Assembly: GCA_016715245.1 (NCBI GenBank)
Contig: JADKAS010000001.1
Location: forward strand, 310,001-374,000
DNA: 64,000 bases
Direction of reading: 5' to 3'
Source: Saprospiraceae bacterium
GTDB lineage: Bacteria; Bacteroidota; Bacteroidia; Chitinophagales; Saprospiraceae
The translations under genes and the position numbers were made by a program. Positions within the stretch are counted from its first letter, which is position 1. Every line of letters begins with the position of its first letter. Below, one piece after another: positions 18,515 to 27,148 of the stretch. Under the pieces are notes generated by a model. The model did not search any database. It was not told where the DNA came from and saw only the letters and a program-made list of their open reading frames with translations.

Positions 18515-19261
18515 CTAAACCGTTAAAATCAATGCAATTATATAATCAGCCAATAATATTAAAATATTACTGTAGACAACGGCTCTTGTGCTGGCTGCCC
18601 CGAGTTCAATGCTTCCTCCTTTTACAAAATAACCTTGATAACAAGCCACATTGGTCAATATGTAGGCAAAAACAAAAGCTTTAACAAACATCATAAATAC
18701 ATTGTATGGAACAAAAAATGACCTGATTCCTCTTATGAATTCTTCATTTAAAAATAACCCGGTCGGCACACTTGCAATGTAAGCACCCAAAATTCCAATA
18801 ATAGCTGCAGCGCAAACCAATATGGGTATCATGACCAGAGAGGCAATTACCTTCGGCAAAACTAAAAATGTAGAAGTGCTGACGCCCATGATTTCCATGG
18901 CATCTATATGTTCTTTTTGCCTCATACCGCCCAGTTCAGCAGCCATGTTACTACCAACTTTACCGGCCAGAACCAGGCATGTTATAGTTGGAGCCAATTC
19001 AATAATAGTCATATCTCTTACTATATAACCAATATAAAATCTTGGAATTAATGTTCCCTGCATTTGATATGCAAATTGAACAGCAGTAACAGCCCCTATA
19101 AAAATCGCAATTAAAAAAACGATCGGAAAAGAACCAATACCAATGTCGTACATCTGACGGATTGTTTCTTTATAATACATTGAAAATTTTTCAGGTTTTT
19201 TATAAATCTGGGATTGCCAGAGTATAAAATTTCCGAAATGTCTGAAAATATTTAAGTTCAT
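18515..19261 (-). CDS. MlaE-type lipid ABC transporter permease
   Basis: A 248-residue inner-membrane permease of the MlaE/YrbE family, partner of the MlaF-like ATPase encoded immediately downstream. Five or so hydrophobic helices are visible, with the family motif around ELAPTITCLVLAGKVGSNMAAELG (here split: ELAPTITCLVLAGKV and GSNMAAELG) followed by MRQKEHIDAMEIMGV, the coupling helix region that contacts the ATPase. Length is normal. No MCE-domain (MlaD) gene lies next to the pair in this window. Likely role: retrograde or anterograde phospholipid transport and outer-membrane asymmetry. Confidence 0.93.
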   Translation of the reverse strand: MNLNIFRHFGNFILWQSQIYKKPEKFSMYYKETIRQMYDIGIGSFPIVFLIAIFIGAVTAVQFAYQMQGTLIPRFYIGYIVRDMTIIELAPTITCLVLAGKVGSNMAAELGGMRQKEHIDAMEIMGVSTSTFLVLPKVIASLVMIPILVCAAAIIGILGAYIASVPTGLFLNEEFIRGIRSFFVPYNVFMMFVKAFVFAYILTNVACYQGYFVKGGSIELGAASTRAVVYSNILILLADYIIALILTV

Positions 19262-19623
19262 GTAAAAATAAACTGGTGATTGTATATAAGTATGAAAAAT
19301 TACTTTTTGAACATCAAAATACCTTAACAGAAATTTCTCCCATTAGGTTGTTGTAACCATAAAGGATTTACCGGACGGATATTACGTCATTATTTTTATG
19401 GTTTGTGAGAGTCAAAAGTACATATAAATTTGTTTTTATTTGAATTTTTAAAATACCTGATGTAATGCTTACCCATAATTTCTTTTTTTTTACATCAATT
19501 TATGTAAATTTACACCCGGGAAAGTTGGTGTGTTTATCTGATTTTTCTTTTTAATCTAAATTAAAAACATTTGGGATTTAATTGCACCAAAGAAAATACT
19601 TGAAATTCTGATCTATAGCCAAA
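19262..19623. other. Divergent intergenic region with palindromes
   Basis: About 360 bases between mlaE and an outer-membrane protein gene. It holds a 9-base inverted repeat AACCATAAA (19355-19363) / TTTATGGTT (19395-19403) and, closer to the + strand gene, two overlapping inverted repeats at 19489-19514. No ORF and no clear -7 box was found. Confidence 0.4.
19489..19514. promoter_or_regulatory. Overlapping inverted repeats, possible operator
   Basis: TTTACAT (19489-19495) and ATGTAAA (19502-19508) form an inverted repeat with a 6-base spacer, and TGTAAATTTACA (19503-19514) is a perfect 12-base palindrome sharing the second arm. The site is about 110 bases upstream of the outer-membrane protein gene. 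Binding of a regulator is inference only. Confidence 0.3.
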
Positions 19624-20493
19624 ATGAAATATGCCAAAATAAATAGCAACCTGTTTTTTACTTCAAGAGTAAAATTCTTAAAAAATAATGGAGTATTCCT
19701 CATTTTCTTTTTAGTTTCCAGTTCATTGGCAGGCCAGTTTCATTTTTCTAATTCAGGAGGAGCTCATTTTTCCGGAATGGGCAGAACCGGGTTGTCGGTG
19801 GCAGGTATTGGCGCAATGTATTACAATCAGGCAGGACTGGCAGGAATTAAAAACTGGGCTGCTGATGTGAGTTATGAAAGACGATTTAATCTGGAAGATT
19901 TGACTTCTATTCAGATTTCAGGTGCTAAAAAATTTGGATTTGGGACTTTTGGACTTATGTTTTCACAGTTTGGAAGTGAGTTGTATAACGAACAACAATA
20001 TAGTCTGGCTTATGGCAGACAACTAAGCGAAAGAATTACCTTGGGAGGAATGTTGAGTATGTTTGGATTTCATTTTCAAAACACAGGAGAGGCAAGATAT
20101 ACGGGAAGTTTTTCCATTGGAAGCTCATTAAAACTCGACCGACATTTTATGATATCAGCCCACATATTCAGTCCCGTCAGTATTGAATTGTCAGATAATA
20201 ACCAACTATATCCCAGATTCAGAACAGGTCTGACATATTCTCCTTCTGAAAAGGTTTTTATATATGCGGAAGTTGAGAAGGAATTAAGCAGGGAACAATG
20301 GGAATTTAAATTCGGACTTTCCTATAATGTCATAAAAACACTGATGCTTCAGACCGGAATCAACCCTAATGCGGGGTTTTATAGTTTTGGGATTGCCTAT
20401 CAAGTGTTTTCAAAATGTACCATCAGAGGCGCCGGGGGTGTACATAATGTTCTTGGATTATCACCCGCCATAAGTGTTTCATACGGAGAATAG
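19624..20493 (+). CDS. Outer-membrane beta-barrel protein (PorV/FadL-like fold)
   Basis: A 289-residue exported protein. After a longish basic N-terminus comes a signal peptide (GVFLIFFLVSSSLAGQ), then GGAHFSGMGRTGLSVAG and AMYYNQAGLAGIKNW, the motif seen at the start of FadL/PorV-type barrels, then alternating strands to the end. Function is not established; related proteins act as long-chain substrate channels or T9SS attachment components. The gene overlaps the next glycosyltransferase gene by 20 bases if the GTG at 20474 is used, so the two are probably one transcript. Confidence 0.75.
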   Translation: MKYAKINSNLFFTSRVKFLKNNGVFLIFFLVSSSLAGQFHFSNSGGAHFSGMGRTGLSVAGIGAMYYNQAGLAGIKNWAADVSYERRFNLEDLTSIQISGAKKFGFGTFGLMFSQFGSELYNEQQYSLAYGRQLSERITLGGMLSMFGFHFQNTGEARYTGSFSIGSSLKLDRHFMISAHIFSPVSIELSDNNQLYPRFRTGLTYSPSEKVFIYAEVEKELSREQWEFKFGLSYNVIKTLMLQTGINPNAGFYSFGIAYQVFSKCTIRGAGGVHNVLGLSPAISVSYGE

Positions 20494-21688
20494 CTTTTTA
20501 AAATTGGACAACAATATTTATCATCCAAAACCAAAGGTGGCAGTTTTTGCTTCCCGCTTCCCCTATCCTTTGGAAAAAGGGGATAAACTCAGACTGTATT
20601 ATCAACTAAGAGGGCTGCAGCGAACGTGCGACCTTTATCTTTTTGCTATCAGTGAAGAAGAAACTTCAAAAGCTGATTTTGAACATATTTTACCATTTGT
20701 AAAAGAAATTCATTTCTACAGGCTTGATTATTTTAATAGAATTTTTTCGGTTTTAAAAGGTCTTTTTTCCGGATTACCATGGCAGACTTTATTTTTTTAC
20801 CAGGAAGATATTAAAAAGAGTATTGGTGAAAAAATAAAAATTATTAATCCTGATCACTTATATTGCCAATTAGCAAGAATGGCTTGTTATGTTTCAGATT
20901 TACCGTACAAAAAAACATTGGATTACATGGATGCCTTTGGTGTGGGAATGGAGAGAAGGGTTAGAGTAGCCAGATGGCCCATTAAATGGGTTTATAAAAA
21001 AGAATCCTCTCTTATGAAAAAATATGAACAGAAACTTTTATCGGAATTTGATTATTTTACCATTATTTCTGACCAGGATTGTTATGCACTCACAGGTAAA
21101 AATGAACAAAATGAAATTATTATCAATCCAAATGGGGTAGATGATAGTTTTTTTAATTACCCAAAAGAGGAAAAGTATTTTGATCTTGTTTTTGTGGGAA
21201 ATATGGGGTATCTGCCCAATATTGAAGCAGTCGAGTTTTTGGTAAATACTATTATGCCATTACTTCCTGAAAGTATCAATTTGTTGATTGCCGGGGCAAG
21301 ACCACATCAAAGAGTGCTTCAACTGGCATCACACAGAGTGAGTGTGGGAGGTTGGTATGATGATATTCGTGAGGCTTATGCCCAGGCAAAAATATTTATT
21401 GCCCCCATTTGGAGCGGAACCGGACAACAAAATAAAATCCTCGAAGCTATGGCCATGGGATTACCTTGTATTACCACTTCAGTGGTAAATAATGCCATCA
21501 GGGCTGAAGATGGGACTGAAATTGTTTTGGCCAATGACGCTGAAACATTCAGTGAAAAAATAAAACAATTGTTAAATTCTGAAGAGACAATATTAAATAT
21601 CGGGATTAAGGCAAAAAATTTTGTTAAACAAAATTATAGTTGGACTACTAATATAGATTCATTATCTCGTATCTTTGCATCTAAATAG
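20474..21688 (+). CDS. Glycosyltransferase family 4 (GT-B fold)
   Basis: A 404-residue cytoplasmic glycosyltransferase similar to the TIGR03087 group. The N-terminal domain opens with KVAVFASRFPYPLEKGDKLR, and the C-terminal domain has the nucleotide-sugar motifs LVFVGNMGYLPNIEAV and APIWSGTGQQNKILEAMAMG, where Glu of the KILEAMA segment is the conserved EX7E-type residue. The start may be GTG 20474 (overlap with the upstream gene) or TTG 20504. It would add a sugar to a cell-surface glycan or glycolipid; the acceptor is unknown. Confidence 0.87.
   Translation: MFHTENSFLKLDNNIYHPKPKVAVFASRFPYPLEKGDKLRLYYQLRGLQRTCDLYLFAISEEETSKADFEHILPFVKEIHFYRLDYFNRIFSVLKGLFSGLPWQTLFFYQEDIKKSIGEKIKIINPDHLYCQLARMACYVSDLPYKKTLDYMDAFGVGMERRVRVARWPIKWVYKKESSLMKKYEQKLLSEFDYFTIISDQDCYALTGKNEQNEIIINPNGVDDSFFNYPKEEKYFDLVFVGNMGYLPNIEAVEFLVNTIMPLLPESINLLIAGARPHQRVLQLASHRVSVGGWYDDIREAYAQAKIFIAPIWSGTGQQNKILEAMAMGLPCITTSVVNNAIRAEDGTEIVLANDAETFSEKIKQLLNSEETILNIGIKAKNFVKQNYSWTTNIDSLSRIFASK
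21670..21677 (+). promoter_or_regulatory. -7 box (TATCTTTG) for the ribBA-like gene
   Basis: Perfect TAnnTTTG match inside the end of the glycosyltransferase gene. It overlaps the possible TTG start at 21675, which argues that translation of the next gene starts at the ATG at 21705. Confidence 0.45.
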
Positions 21689-21704
21689 TAAAATCCTGGC
21701 CTTT

Positions 21705-22832
21705 ATGATCCTTACTGAAGCTCAAACCACTGGTTTACACACAATAGAAGAAGCTATTCTCGATATTAAAAACGGCAAAGTGATTATTGTTGTAGATGAT
21801 GAAGACAGAGAAAATGAAGGTGATTTTATTTGTGCAGCAGCAGCCATAACTCCTGAAATGATCAATTTTATGTCTAAATACGGAAGAGGATTGATTTGCG
21901 CTCCAATAGAAGAAAAACGAGCTAAAGAACTCGAACTTGACCTTATGGTAAAATCCAATACAGCTTTACACAATACCGCTTTTACCGTTTCAATTGATTT
22001 GGTAGGGCAGGGATGTACGACTGGAATTTCGGCATATGATCGTGCTACCGGTATCAAAGCTTTGGTTGATACCGGCACTAAAGCGGATGATTTTGCTAGA
22101 CCAGGACATATTTTCCCTTTAATAGCGAAAGACGGAGGAGTTTTAAGAAGAACAGGCCATACGGAGGCGGCTGTTGATTTGGCAAGGATGGCAGGATTTT
22201 ATCCTGCCGGGGTGCTTGTTGAAATTCTTAATGAAGATGGTTCCATGGCGCGATTGCCGCAATTATTGGATCTGAGTAAAAATATGGAAATTAAAATTGT
22301 GACCATTAAAGATCTTGTTGCTTACCGTTTGAAAACAGAAAGACTGATTGAGAAAATCTGGTCATCTGCTTTTTTTACAAAGTTCGGAGAATTTAATGTT
22401 GTCGCATTTCGTCAAGTTACCACTGGCGACATCCACCTGGCTTTTTGTATGGGACAATGGGAAGCGGAAGAGCCAGTTTTGGTAAAAGTTCATTCCCGTT
22501 CAGGAACAGGAGACTTTTTGGGGATATTGTTTGGAGGATATGGTGAACAATTGACAGCAGCATTAAAACTAATAGCCGAATCAAAAAAAGGGGTGCTTGT
22601 AATTATCCAGGAAGGTGAAAAAAAAGACTCTGTTTTGGATAAAATAAAGCTTTATGAAAATAAAGAAACAATGCAGATTCATGATTCAATGGAGCAAAGA
22701 GATTATGGTGTTGGTGCCCAGATTTTGAAGGATTTGGGGATTAAGAAATTGAAATTGATTTCTAATCACCACAAAAAAAGAATTGGCCTTATTGGTTATG
22801 GTTTGGAAATAGTTGAAAACATTGAAGTGTGA
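21705..22832 (+). CDS. ribBA: 3,4-dihydroxy-2-butanone-4-phosphate synthase fused to degenerate GTP cyclohydrolase II-like domain
   Basis: A 375-residue riboflavin pathway protein. The N-terminal RibB domain is intact: DDEDRENEGDF, GRGLICAP, the TGISAYDRATGI segment and RRTGHTEAAVDLA, which make 3,4-dihydroxy-2-butanone 4-phosphate from ribulose 5-phosphate. The C-terminal half follows the RibA fold, but the zinc-binding cysteines of the usual CLTGD..GS..CDCG motif are missing: the sequence is KVHSRSGTGDFLGILFGGYG. GTP ring opening by this half is therefore unlikely, and a structural or regulatory role is more probable. The ATG at 21705 is chosen because a -7 box covers the earlier TTG. It could be named RibB with a RibA-like extension. 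Confidence 0.88.
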   Translation: MILTEAQTTGLHTIEEAILDIKNGKVIIVVDDEDRENEGDFICAAAAITPEMINFMSKYGRGLICAPIEEKRAKELELDLMVKSNTALHNTAFTVSIDLVGQGCTTGISAYDRATGIKALVDTGTKADDFARPGHIFPLIAKDGGVLRRTGHTEAAVDLARMAGFYPAGVLVEILNEDGSMARLPQLLDLSKNMEIKIVTIKDLVAYRLKTERLIEKIWSSAFFTKFGEFNVVAFRQVTTGDIHLAFCMGQWEAEEPVLVKVHSRSGTGDFLGILFGGYGEQLTAALKLIAESKKGVLVIIQEGEKKDSVLDKIKLYENKETMQIHDSMEQRDYGVGAQILKDLGIKKLKLISNHHKKRIGLIGYGLEIVENIEV

Positions 22833-22879
22833 AATTTTTTTCCTGATTTTCGGAAGTTAGATTTACTTCATACGCTGCA

Positions 22880-22908
22880 TTGTTTGTAAGGATTAATTGT
22901 TAAATTTG
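22880..22908 (+). promoter_or_regulatory. Promoter (TTG-N18-TAAATTTG) for the PUR-like gene
   Basis: A TTG -33 element (22880-22882) and a perfect TAnnTTTG -7 box (22901-22908) at 18-base spacing lie about 30 bases before the ATG at 22937. Confidence 0.55.
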
Positions 22909-22936
22909 TGTTTCTGTTACTAAAAGAGGTAATAAA

Positions 22937-23248
22937 ATGAATGAAAAAACTTTTAACAGAGCAAAACCTGAACACTCGGTAAAAATTAAATCAGGGGAAA
23001 CAAGAACTTATTTTATTGATGTGGAGAAATCCAAATTGGAAGAACTGTTTCTTGTCATATCAGAGACCAATAAAAAATCGGCTTCTGAACCTATTGTAAG
23101 AAATAAAATATTTATTTATAAAGAAGATTTGTCTGAATTTATGAAAGAACTGGAAAAAGCAGTTTTATTTATTAAAAACAAATTGGCTGCCGGTTTTGAA
23201 AATGAAGGAAAAAAGACAACCTCAGGCAGAAAACGGTTGACAAAGTAA
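22937..23248 (+). CDS. DUF3276 / PUR-alpha-like nucleic-acid-binding protein
   Basis: A 103-residue protein matching the Bacteroidota-type PUR family (DUF3276). VKIKSGETRTYFIDVEKSK and NKIFIYKEDLSEFMKELEKAV are the two halves of the single PUR repeat, which dimerises and binds single-stranded DNA or RNA. The C-terminal tail is basic (GRKRLTK). Spirochaete and Bacteroidota homologues have been shown or proposed to regulate genes. It is a single gene with its own promoter. Confidence 0.85.
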   Translation: MNEKTFNRAKPEHSVKIKSGETRTYFIDVEKSKLEELFLVISETNKKSASEPIVRNKIFIYKEDLSEFMKELEKAVLFIKNKLAAGFENEGKKTTSGRKRLTK

Positions 23249-23391
23249 AATATTCAGGCAACATTTGCTTTTTAAAGTTTCATTAGGGTGTGATGAAGGG
23301 TGAATAATCAGGTATACATCATTTATTTTGTTAATATATTCATAAATATAGCTGAAAAAGCAGGTTTTTTAAAGCGTCAGCTGTGATTTTG

Positions 23392-23422
23392 TTGTCAGAC
23401 TACATTTTCCTGTTTACTTTTG
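23392..23422 (+). promoter_or_regulatory. Promoter (TTG-N20-TACTTTTG) for the TlpA-like lipoprotein gene
   Basis: TTG at 23392-23394 and a perfect TAnnTTTG box at 23415-23422, spaced 20 bases. The gene starts at 23471, giving a leader of about 42 bases. One of the best promoter matches in the window. Confidence 0.6.
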
Positions 23423-23470
23423 CAAATTGTTTCAAAAAATATTTGATTATTTATTAAAAATGTAATTTTC

Positions 23471-24574
23471 ATGGTAAAGAATATCTTTTTTCTTGTTTTT
23501 TCAATTTTGATGGTTTCGGCATGTGCAGCCAATAAAGGCACTAGTATATCAGGTAAAATTGAGGGTGCTTCCAAGATGTCTGTATATCTTGACAAAATGA
23601 AAGGGGGTAATAATTCCGAAATTTTATTGACCGCTGAAACAGGTCAGGACGGGACTTTTGAATTTAAAATTCCTGAAGGTTTAAAAAAAGGAATTTACAG
23701 GTTGAGAATCGGTGCTCAGTTGGTAGATATTTTATCAAACGGCAGTGAAAAAAAGGTGGTTGTAAACGGTAGTCTCTCACAATTAAATAACTTTGAATAT
23801 ACGGTAACCGGTTCGCCGCTTACTGAAGAATATACACAAAAAGTGCAGGACTATATTAATAAAAAAATGGATGTCCCTTCATTGCAAAAATATACTGGTG
23901 AAACGGCAGATCCTATGATCGGTTATCAGATTGCCAATAGATTATTTACTGTAAGGCCGGAATTTATTGATTTACACAATAAAGTCAGCAGCCGTTACTT
24001 GACAGCCTATCCTGAACAGGAAACAGCACAATTTTATCAACAGGTTGTTGGTCAGCTTGCTCAAAGTATAAAAATGCAAAGTGCAGCAGCAAAAATTCAG
24101 GTAGGACAACCCGCTCCTGAAATTTCTTTGCCCGGACCTGATGGTAAAGTAAGGAAATTGTCAAGTTACAAGGGTAAAGTCGTATTGATTGATTTCTGGG
24201 CTTCATGGTGTGGTCCTTGCCGTAAGGCCAATCCAATGGTGGTTGACATTTACAACAGGTACAAGTCAAAAGGTTTTGATGTTTTTAGTGTTTCCCTTGA
24301 TGGCGTCGACAGCCGAACTTCTGCGCAGATTCAGGATCAGCAACAATTAAATCAAATCATTGACCAACAAAAAACCAGATGGTTGGCAGCTATTCAACAA
24401 GACCAGCTTACCTGGGACGGACATGTCAGTGACCTTAAAAAGTGGGAATGTGCCCCGGCGCAGGAATATGGAGTAAGAAGTATTCCTCAAACTTTTTTAG
24501 TTGGACGTGATGGTAAAATTGTGGCACTAAACCCGAAATTTGATTTGGAAGAACAAGTGAAAAAATACCTTTAA
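23471..24574 (+). CDS. TlpA-family thiol-disulfide lipoprotein with DUF4369 domain
   Basis: A 367-residue lipoprotein. The lipobox VSAC places the lipidated Cys at residue 18. An N-terminal DUF4369-like beta domain (about 25-115) and a helical linker are followed by a thioredoxin/AhpC-TSA domain (about 208-367) with the redox motif WCGPC (246-250) and the cis-Pro segment SIPQTFLVG. It would reduce periplasmic disulfides, for example on cytochrome c or Bacteroidota secreted proteins. It has its own promoter and a strong terminator shared with the convergent GTPase gene. Confidence 0.9.
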   Translation: MVKNIFFLVFSILMVSACAANKGTSISGKIEGASKMSVYLDKMKGGNNSEILLTAETGQDGTFEFKIPEGLKKGIYRLRIGAQLVDILSNGSEKKVVVNGSLSQLNNFEYTVTGSPLTEEYTQKVQDYINKKMDVPSLQKYTGETADPMIGYQIANRLFTVRPEFIDLHNKVSSRYLTAYPEQETAQFYQQVVGQLAQSIKMQSAAAKIQVGQPAPEISLPGPDGKVRKLSSYKGKVVLIDFWASWCGPCRKANPMVVDIYNRYKSKGFDVFSVSLDGVDSRTSAQIQDQQQLNQIIDQQKTRWLAAIQQDQLTWDGHVSDLKKWECAPAQEYGVRSIPQTFLVGRDGKIVALNPKFDLEEQVKKYL

Positions 24575-24590
24575 AATCAAGTAAAGAAAT

Positions 24591-24630
24591 AAAAACCCTG
24601 GTCTTAAAACATGTAAGACCAGGGTTTTTA
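24591..24630. terminator. Bidirectional terminator between TlpA-like and dynamin-like genes
   Basis: Sixteen-base stem AAAAACCCTGGTCTTA (24591-24606) pairs with TAAGACCAGGGTTTTT (24614-24629), loop of 7 bases. A-tract on one side and T-tract on the other fit termination in both directions. Confidence 0.85.
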
Positions 24631-24634
24631 TTTT

Positions 24635-26341
24635 TTACAACTCCTGAAGGTTTTTACGTATTTTGTTCTGCATTTCTTCAAAATGAATTAGGGTGTTTTC
24701 TTCTTTGACAAGCAATTGATCAAAGTCAATAAAATTTAGGTCAATTTTATTTTTAATCCGTTCCGTATATAAAGAAAGTCCTTCTTTTATTTCTACTACA
24801 ATCCGTTCTTTTCCTCTCTCAATTTCTTCATCAAATTTTCGGATGATTTTACTTTTATTGATTCCCAAAGTAATACCTGCAAATAAAACGCCAACTGCAG
24901 TAAGGACTCCACCCGTTATATCAAAGACGGCTCCATTTACTGCGGCTGCCAAAACCACACCAACTATGGCTATACCACTTCCGGCAGCCAGATTCGGGGC
25001 AATTTTGTTTGTGTCTCTCATGATTTTTTCATCATAAAAATTTTCAGCCGTATTCATAAACTGTCCGACATTTTGCTGAAGGTCAAGCAATACATGTAAC
25101 CTCTTTTCAGCGATATCAGCAAAAATCTCATCACTGTTTTTGAGAATGGTTTCAGAATATTTTAATTTATTATCCACCATTTTACCCATGGTTTGTATAT
25201 TTTCAGCTACGTCTATAATTCCTCCCTGTAATCTTTCTTTCAGGCGGGAATTCAATTTTGATTCAAAATCTTTGGATTGATGAGTAAGCCATTCTTTTAA
25301 ATTTCCACTGCTTCCAAATAATGAATTAAACGTTCTTTTTATTACACTTCCCAAGGACAAACCTTCATTCAGGTCATTTCTTTTTTCATCAGTTATGATG
25401 TTATAGGTGGAAATAAGATTTTCTGTCAGCAATTCTATCTGATATTTGGTTTTGCTTTCATGTTGGTTCATGATTTCTCTAATCTCCTCTCTGAAAGCTT
25501 TATCAGCAACAAATTGTTTTTTTCTTATGTCAATCGAATTATCGAGTTTGTTGGTTATCGTTAATAAAGTATTGATGTTGTTTTCCAGTTTTAAAAAGGC
25601 AGCACGTCCACCGGTAATATTTTCCTGTAAATATTTTCTGAGCAAATCAAACCCACTGAGCTGTATTTCTTTTTCCAACTCTTGTTTGGCAGAAACAGGA
25701 AAAATAAGGGGATTTTCAATCCCTTTTTCTATGGCATGTTTTCTGACACCCTGTATGTTGACAGAAAGATCTTCCTCCGGCAATAAATCTTTTTGCTGAA
25801 GTACAAAAATAACTTTTCGCCTCCATTCAGCATGTATAAAGTCGAAAAATTCCCATGAGGATTGCCGGTACGGGTTTTTAGCTTCAAAAACAAAAACAAT
25901 CAGGTCTGAGTAGGGTATAAACCTCTCAGTTATTTCCTGGTGGTGTTCAACTATAGTGTTTGTTCCGGGAGTGTCTACAATGGCTATTTCTTTTAATATT
26001 TCAATGTTATGATAGATTTTTTTCAGATATGGATTTACGATTTCCGTTTTTTCGACGGGTCCATACAGAATCTGTTGTATAGTATCTGTCATAGGTGAAG
26101 GAGCTACCTTACAAATCTCTTTATCAGTTTGGAGCAACGCATTGATAAAACTGCTTTTCCCTGCTTTGACTTCACCTACTATAACAAAGGTAAATGGTGT
26201 TTCAACCCTGTTTGCCAATTCTTTCACCGTATCCATCATGTTGTCATTGCCAATTTCTCCCGCCAGCAAAGCCAAATCACCCATAATAATTTGTAAGACT
26301 TCCGTTTTTTTTATGATAACATCATCTGTGTAGGCTTTCAT
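24635..26341 (-). CDS. Dynamin-like GTPase
   Basis: A 568-residue large GTPase of the bacterial dynamin-like family. G1 loop GEVKAGKSS (56-64), a PSPMTDTI switch I (81-88), DTPGTN (123-128) as G3 and a QQKD in G4 position (182-185). Long amphipathic helical regions follow, with a hydrophobic hairpin at about residues 440-490 that could insert into a membrane. Bacterial relatives remodel membranes or respond to envelope stress and phage. The gene stands alone with its own -7 box; no partner dynamin gene is present within this window. Family call is good; role is unknown. Confidence 0.85.
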   Translation of the reverse strand: MKAYTDDVIIKKTEVLQIIMGDLALLAGEIGNDNMMDTVKELANRVETPFTFVIVGEVKAGKSSFINALLQTDKEICKVAPSPMTDTIQQILYGPVEKTEIVNPYLKKIYHNIEILKEIAIVDTPGTNTIVEHHQEITERFIPYSDLIVFVFEAKNPYRQSSWEFFDFIHAEWRRKVIFVLQQKDLLPEEDLSVNIQGVRKHAIEKGIENPLIFPVSAKQELEKEIQLSGFDLLRKYLQENITGGRAAFLKLENNINTLLTITNKLDNSIDIRKKQFVADKAFREEIREIMNQHESKTKYQIELLTENLISTYNIITDEKRNDLNEGLSLGSVIKRTFNSLFGSSGNLKEWLTHQSKDFESKLNSRLKERLQGGIIDVAENIQTMGKMVDNKLKYSETILKNSDEIFADIAEKRLHVLLDLQQNVGQFMNTAENFYDEKIMRDTNKIAPNLAAGSGIAIVGVVLAAAVNGAVFDITGGVLTAVGVLFAGITLGINKSKIIRKFDEEIERGKERIVVEIKEGLSLYTERIKNKIDLNFIDFDQLLVKEENTLIHFEEMQNKIRKNLQEL

Positions 26342-26397
26342 GTTTCTGATAGATTAGTATATAATATATATTAACAAAAAAAAGGATGTAAAAGATT

Positions 26398-26405
26398 CAA
26401 AGATA
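26398..26405 (-). promoter_or_regulatory. -7 box (TATCTTTG) for the dynamin-like gene
   Basis: Perfect TAnnTTTG on the minus strand, about 57 bases upstream of the ATG at 26341. No clear -33 TTG. Confidence 0.4.
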
Positions 26406-26461
26406 TAAAATATCTGAGCCCGAGTCGTAGAAATTTGTTTACTACTTTTTGTTGCTGTAAA

Positions 26462-27091
26462 TCATTTTAATTCCGAAAATTTTAATAAGTGAAACAGAGC
26501 GTCCGGACCTGTAGAAAACAAAAGATCTAAAGTGCTCAGATTTTCATAAAATTCGCCCTGCTCACACCAGGACTGAATGTACTTCCACGTCGGGTTCATA
26601 GTCTTGGTAGGTGGAGACCACAAATGATGGCGAAAATCGTCAGTATCTTCAGAATAATGTTTTTGGTAAGATGTACTTTCCTTTACTTCGATGTTGCACT
26701 TTAGCTTCTTTAAGAGAAATTCGAGTGCGTTTTGATTAAAATCAAATAAAAAGGTATGATTTTTCAAAAAAATAATTTCCATTTCATCGAAATAATGTTC
26801 AAAAAAAGGACTTTTCCCATAAGCTGCCCTGATGGCACCCAAATGTGTTTTTTGCCAGTTTTCCTCAAATGATATCCTGACATCTTTAATAGGCATTTTA
26901 TTGTTTTTACCCTTTTTAAGTGGAATAGCCAATGGCAAAATACCCTGACTGGTCAGAATATAATATTTGTTCCGCAGACTCCTTTTCTGATAATGTTCGC
27001 AGGCTTCTATAACAACTTTTTTGTGTTGACTATATTTTGAGAACAACTCAATATTACTGAAGGGTTGAGTTTCGTGTAAAAGAATATTCAT
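26462..27091 (-). CDS. WbqC family protein
   Basis: A 209-residue protein of the WbqC/WbmE-like family, found in O-antigen and surface-glycan loci. Family segments visible include the N-terminal MNILLHETQPFSNIELF, FLWP-equivalent region SKYSQHKKVVIEACEHYQKRS-type helix, IPLKKGKNN and the C-terminal LSTLDLLFSTGPDAL. It may be an acyl- or aminotransferase-like enzyme, but the reaction is not established. A glycosyltransferase gene lies divergently next to it. The -7 box ends only 4 bases before the ATG, so the mRNA appears leaderless. Confidence 0.8.
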   Translation of the reverse strand: MNILLHETQPFSNIELFSKYSQHKKVVIEACEHYQKRSLRNKYYILTSQGILPLAIPLKKGKNNKMPIKDVRISFEENWQKTHLGAIRAAYGKSPFFEHYFDEMEIIFLKNHTFLFDFNQNALEFLLKKLKCNIEVKESTSYQKHYSEDTDDFRHHLWSPPTKTMNPTWKYIQSWCEQGEFYENLSTLDLLFSTGPDALFHLLKFSELK

Positions 27092-27095
27092 ATTG

Positions 27096-27103
27096 CAAAA
27101 GTA
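27096..27103 (-). promoter_or_regulatory. -7 box (TACTTTTG) for wbqC, leaderless arrangement
   Basis: On the minus strand TACTTTTG is followed by four bases and then ATG (27091-27089). With the usual 4-7 base distance from this box to the start site, the mRNA would begin at or just before the start codon. Confidence 0.45.
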
Positions 27104-27148
27104 TTTAAATTTTATAAAAATTGTTTATTTGATTTTTCTCATGTTTAT

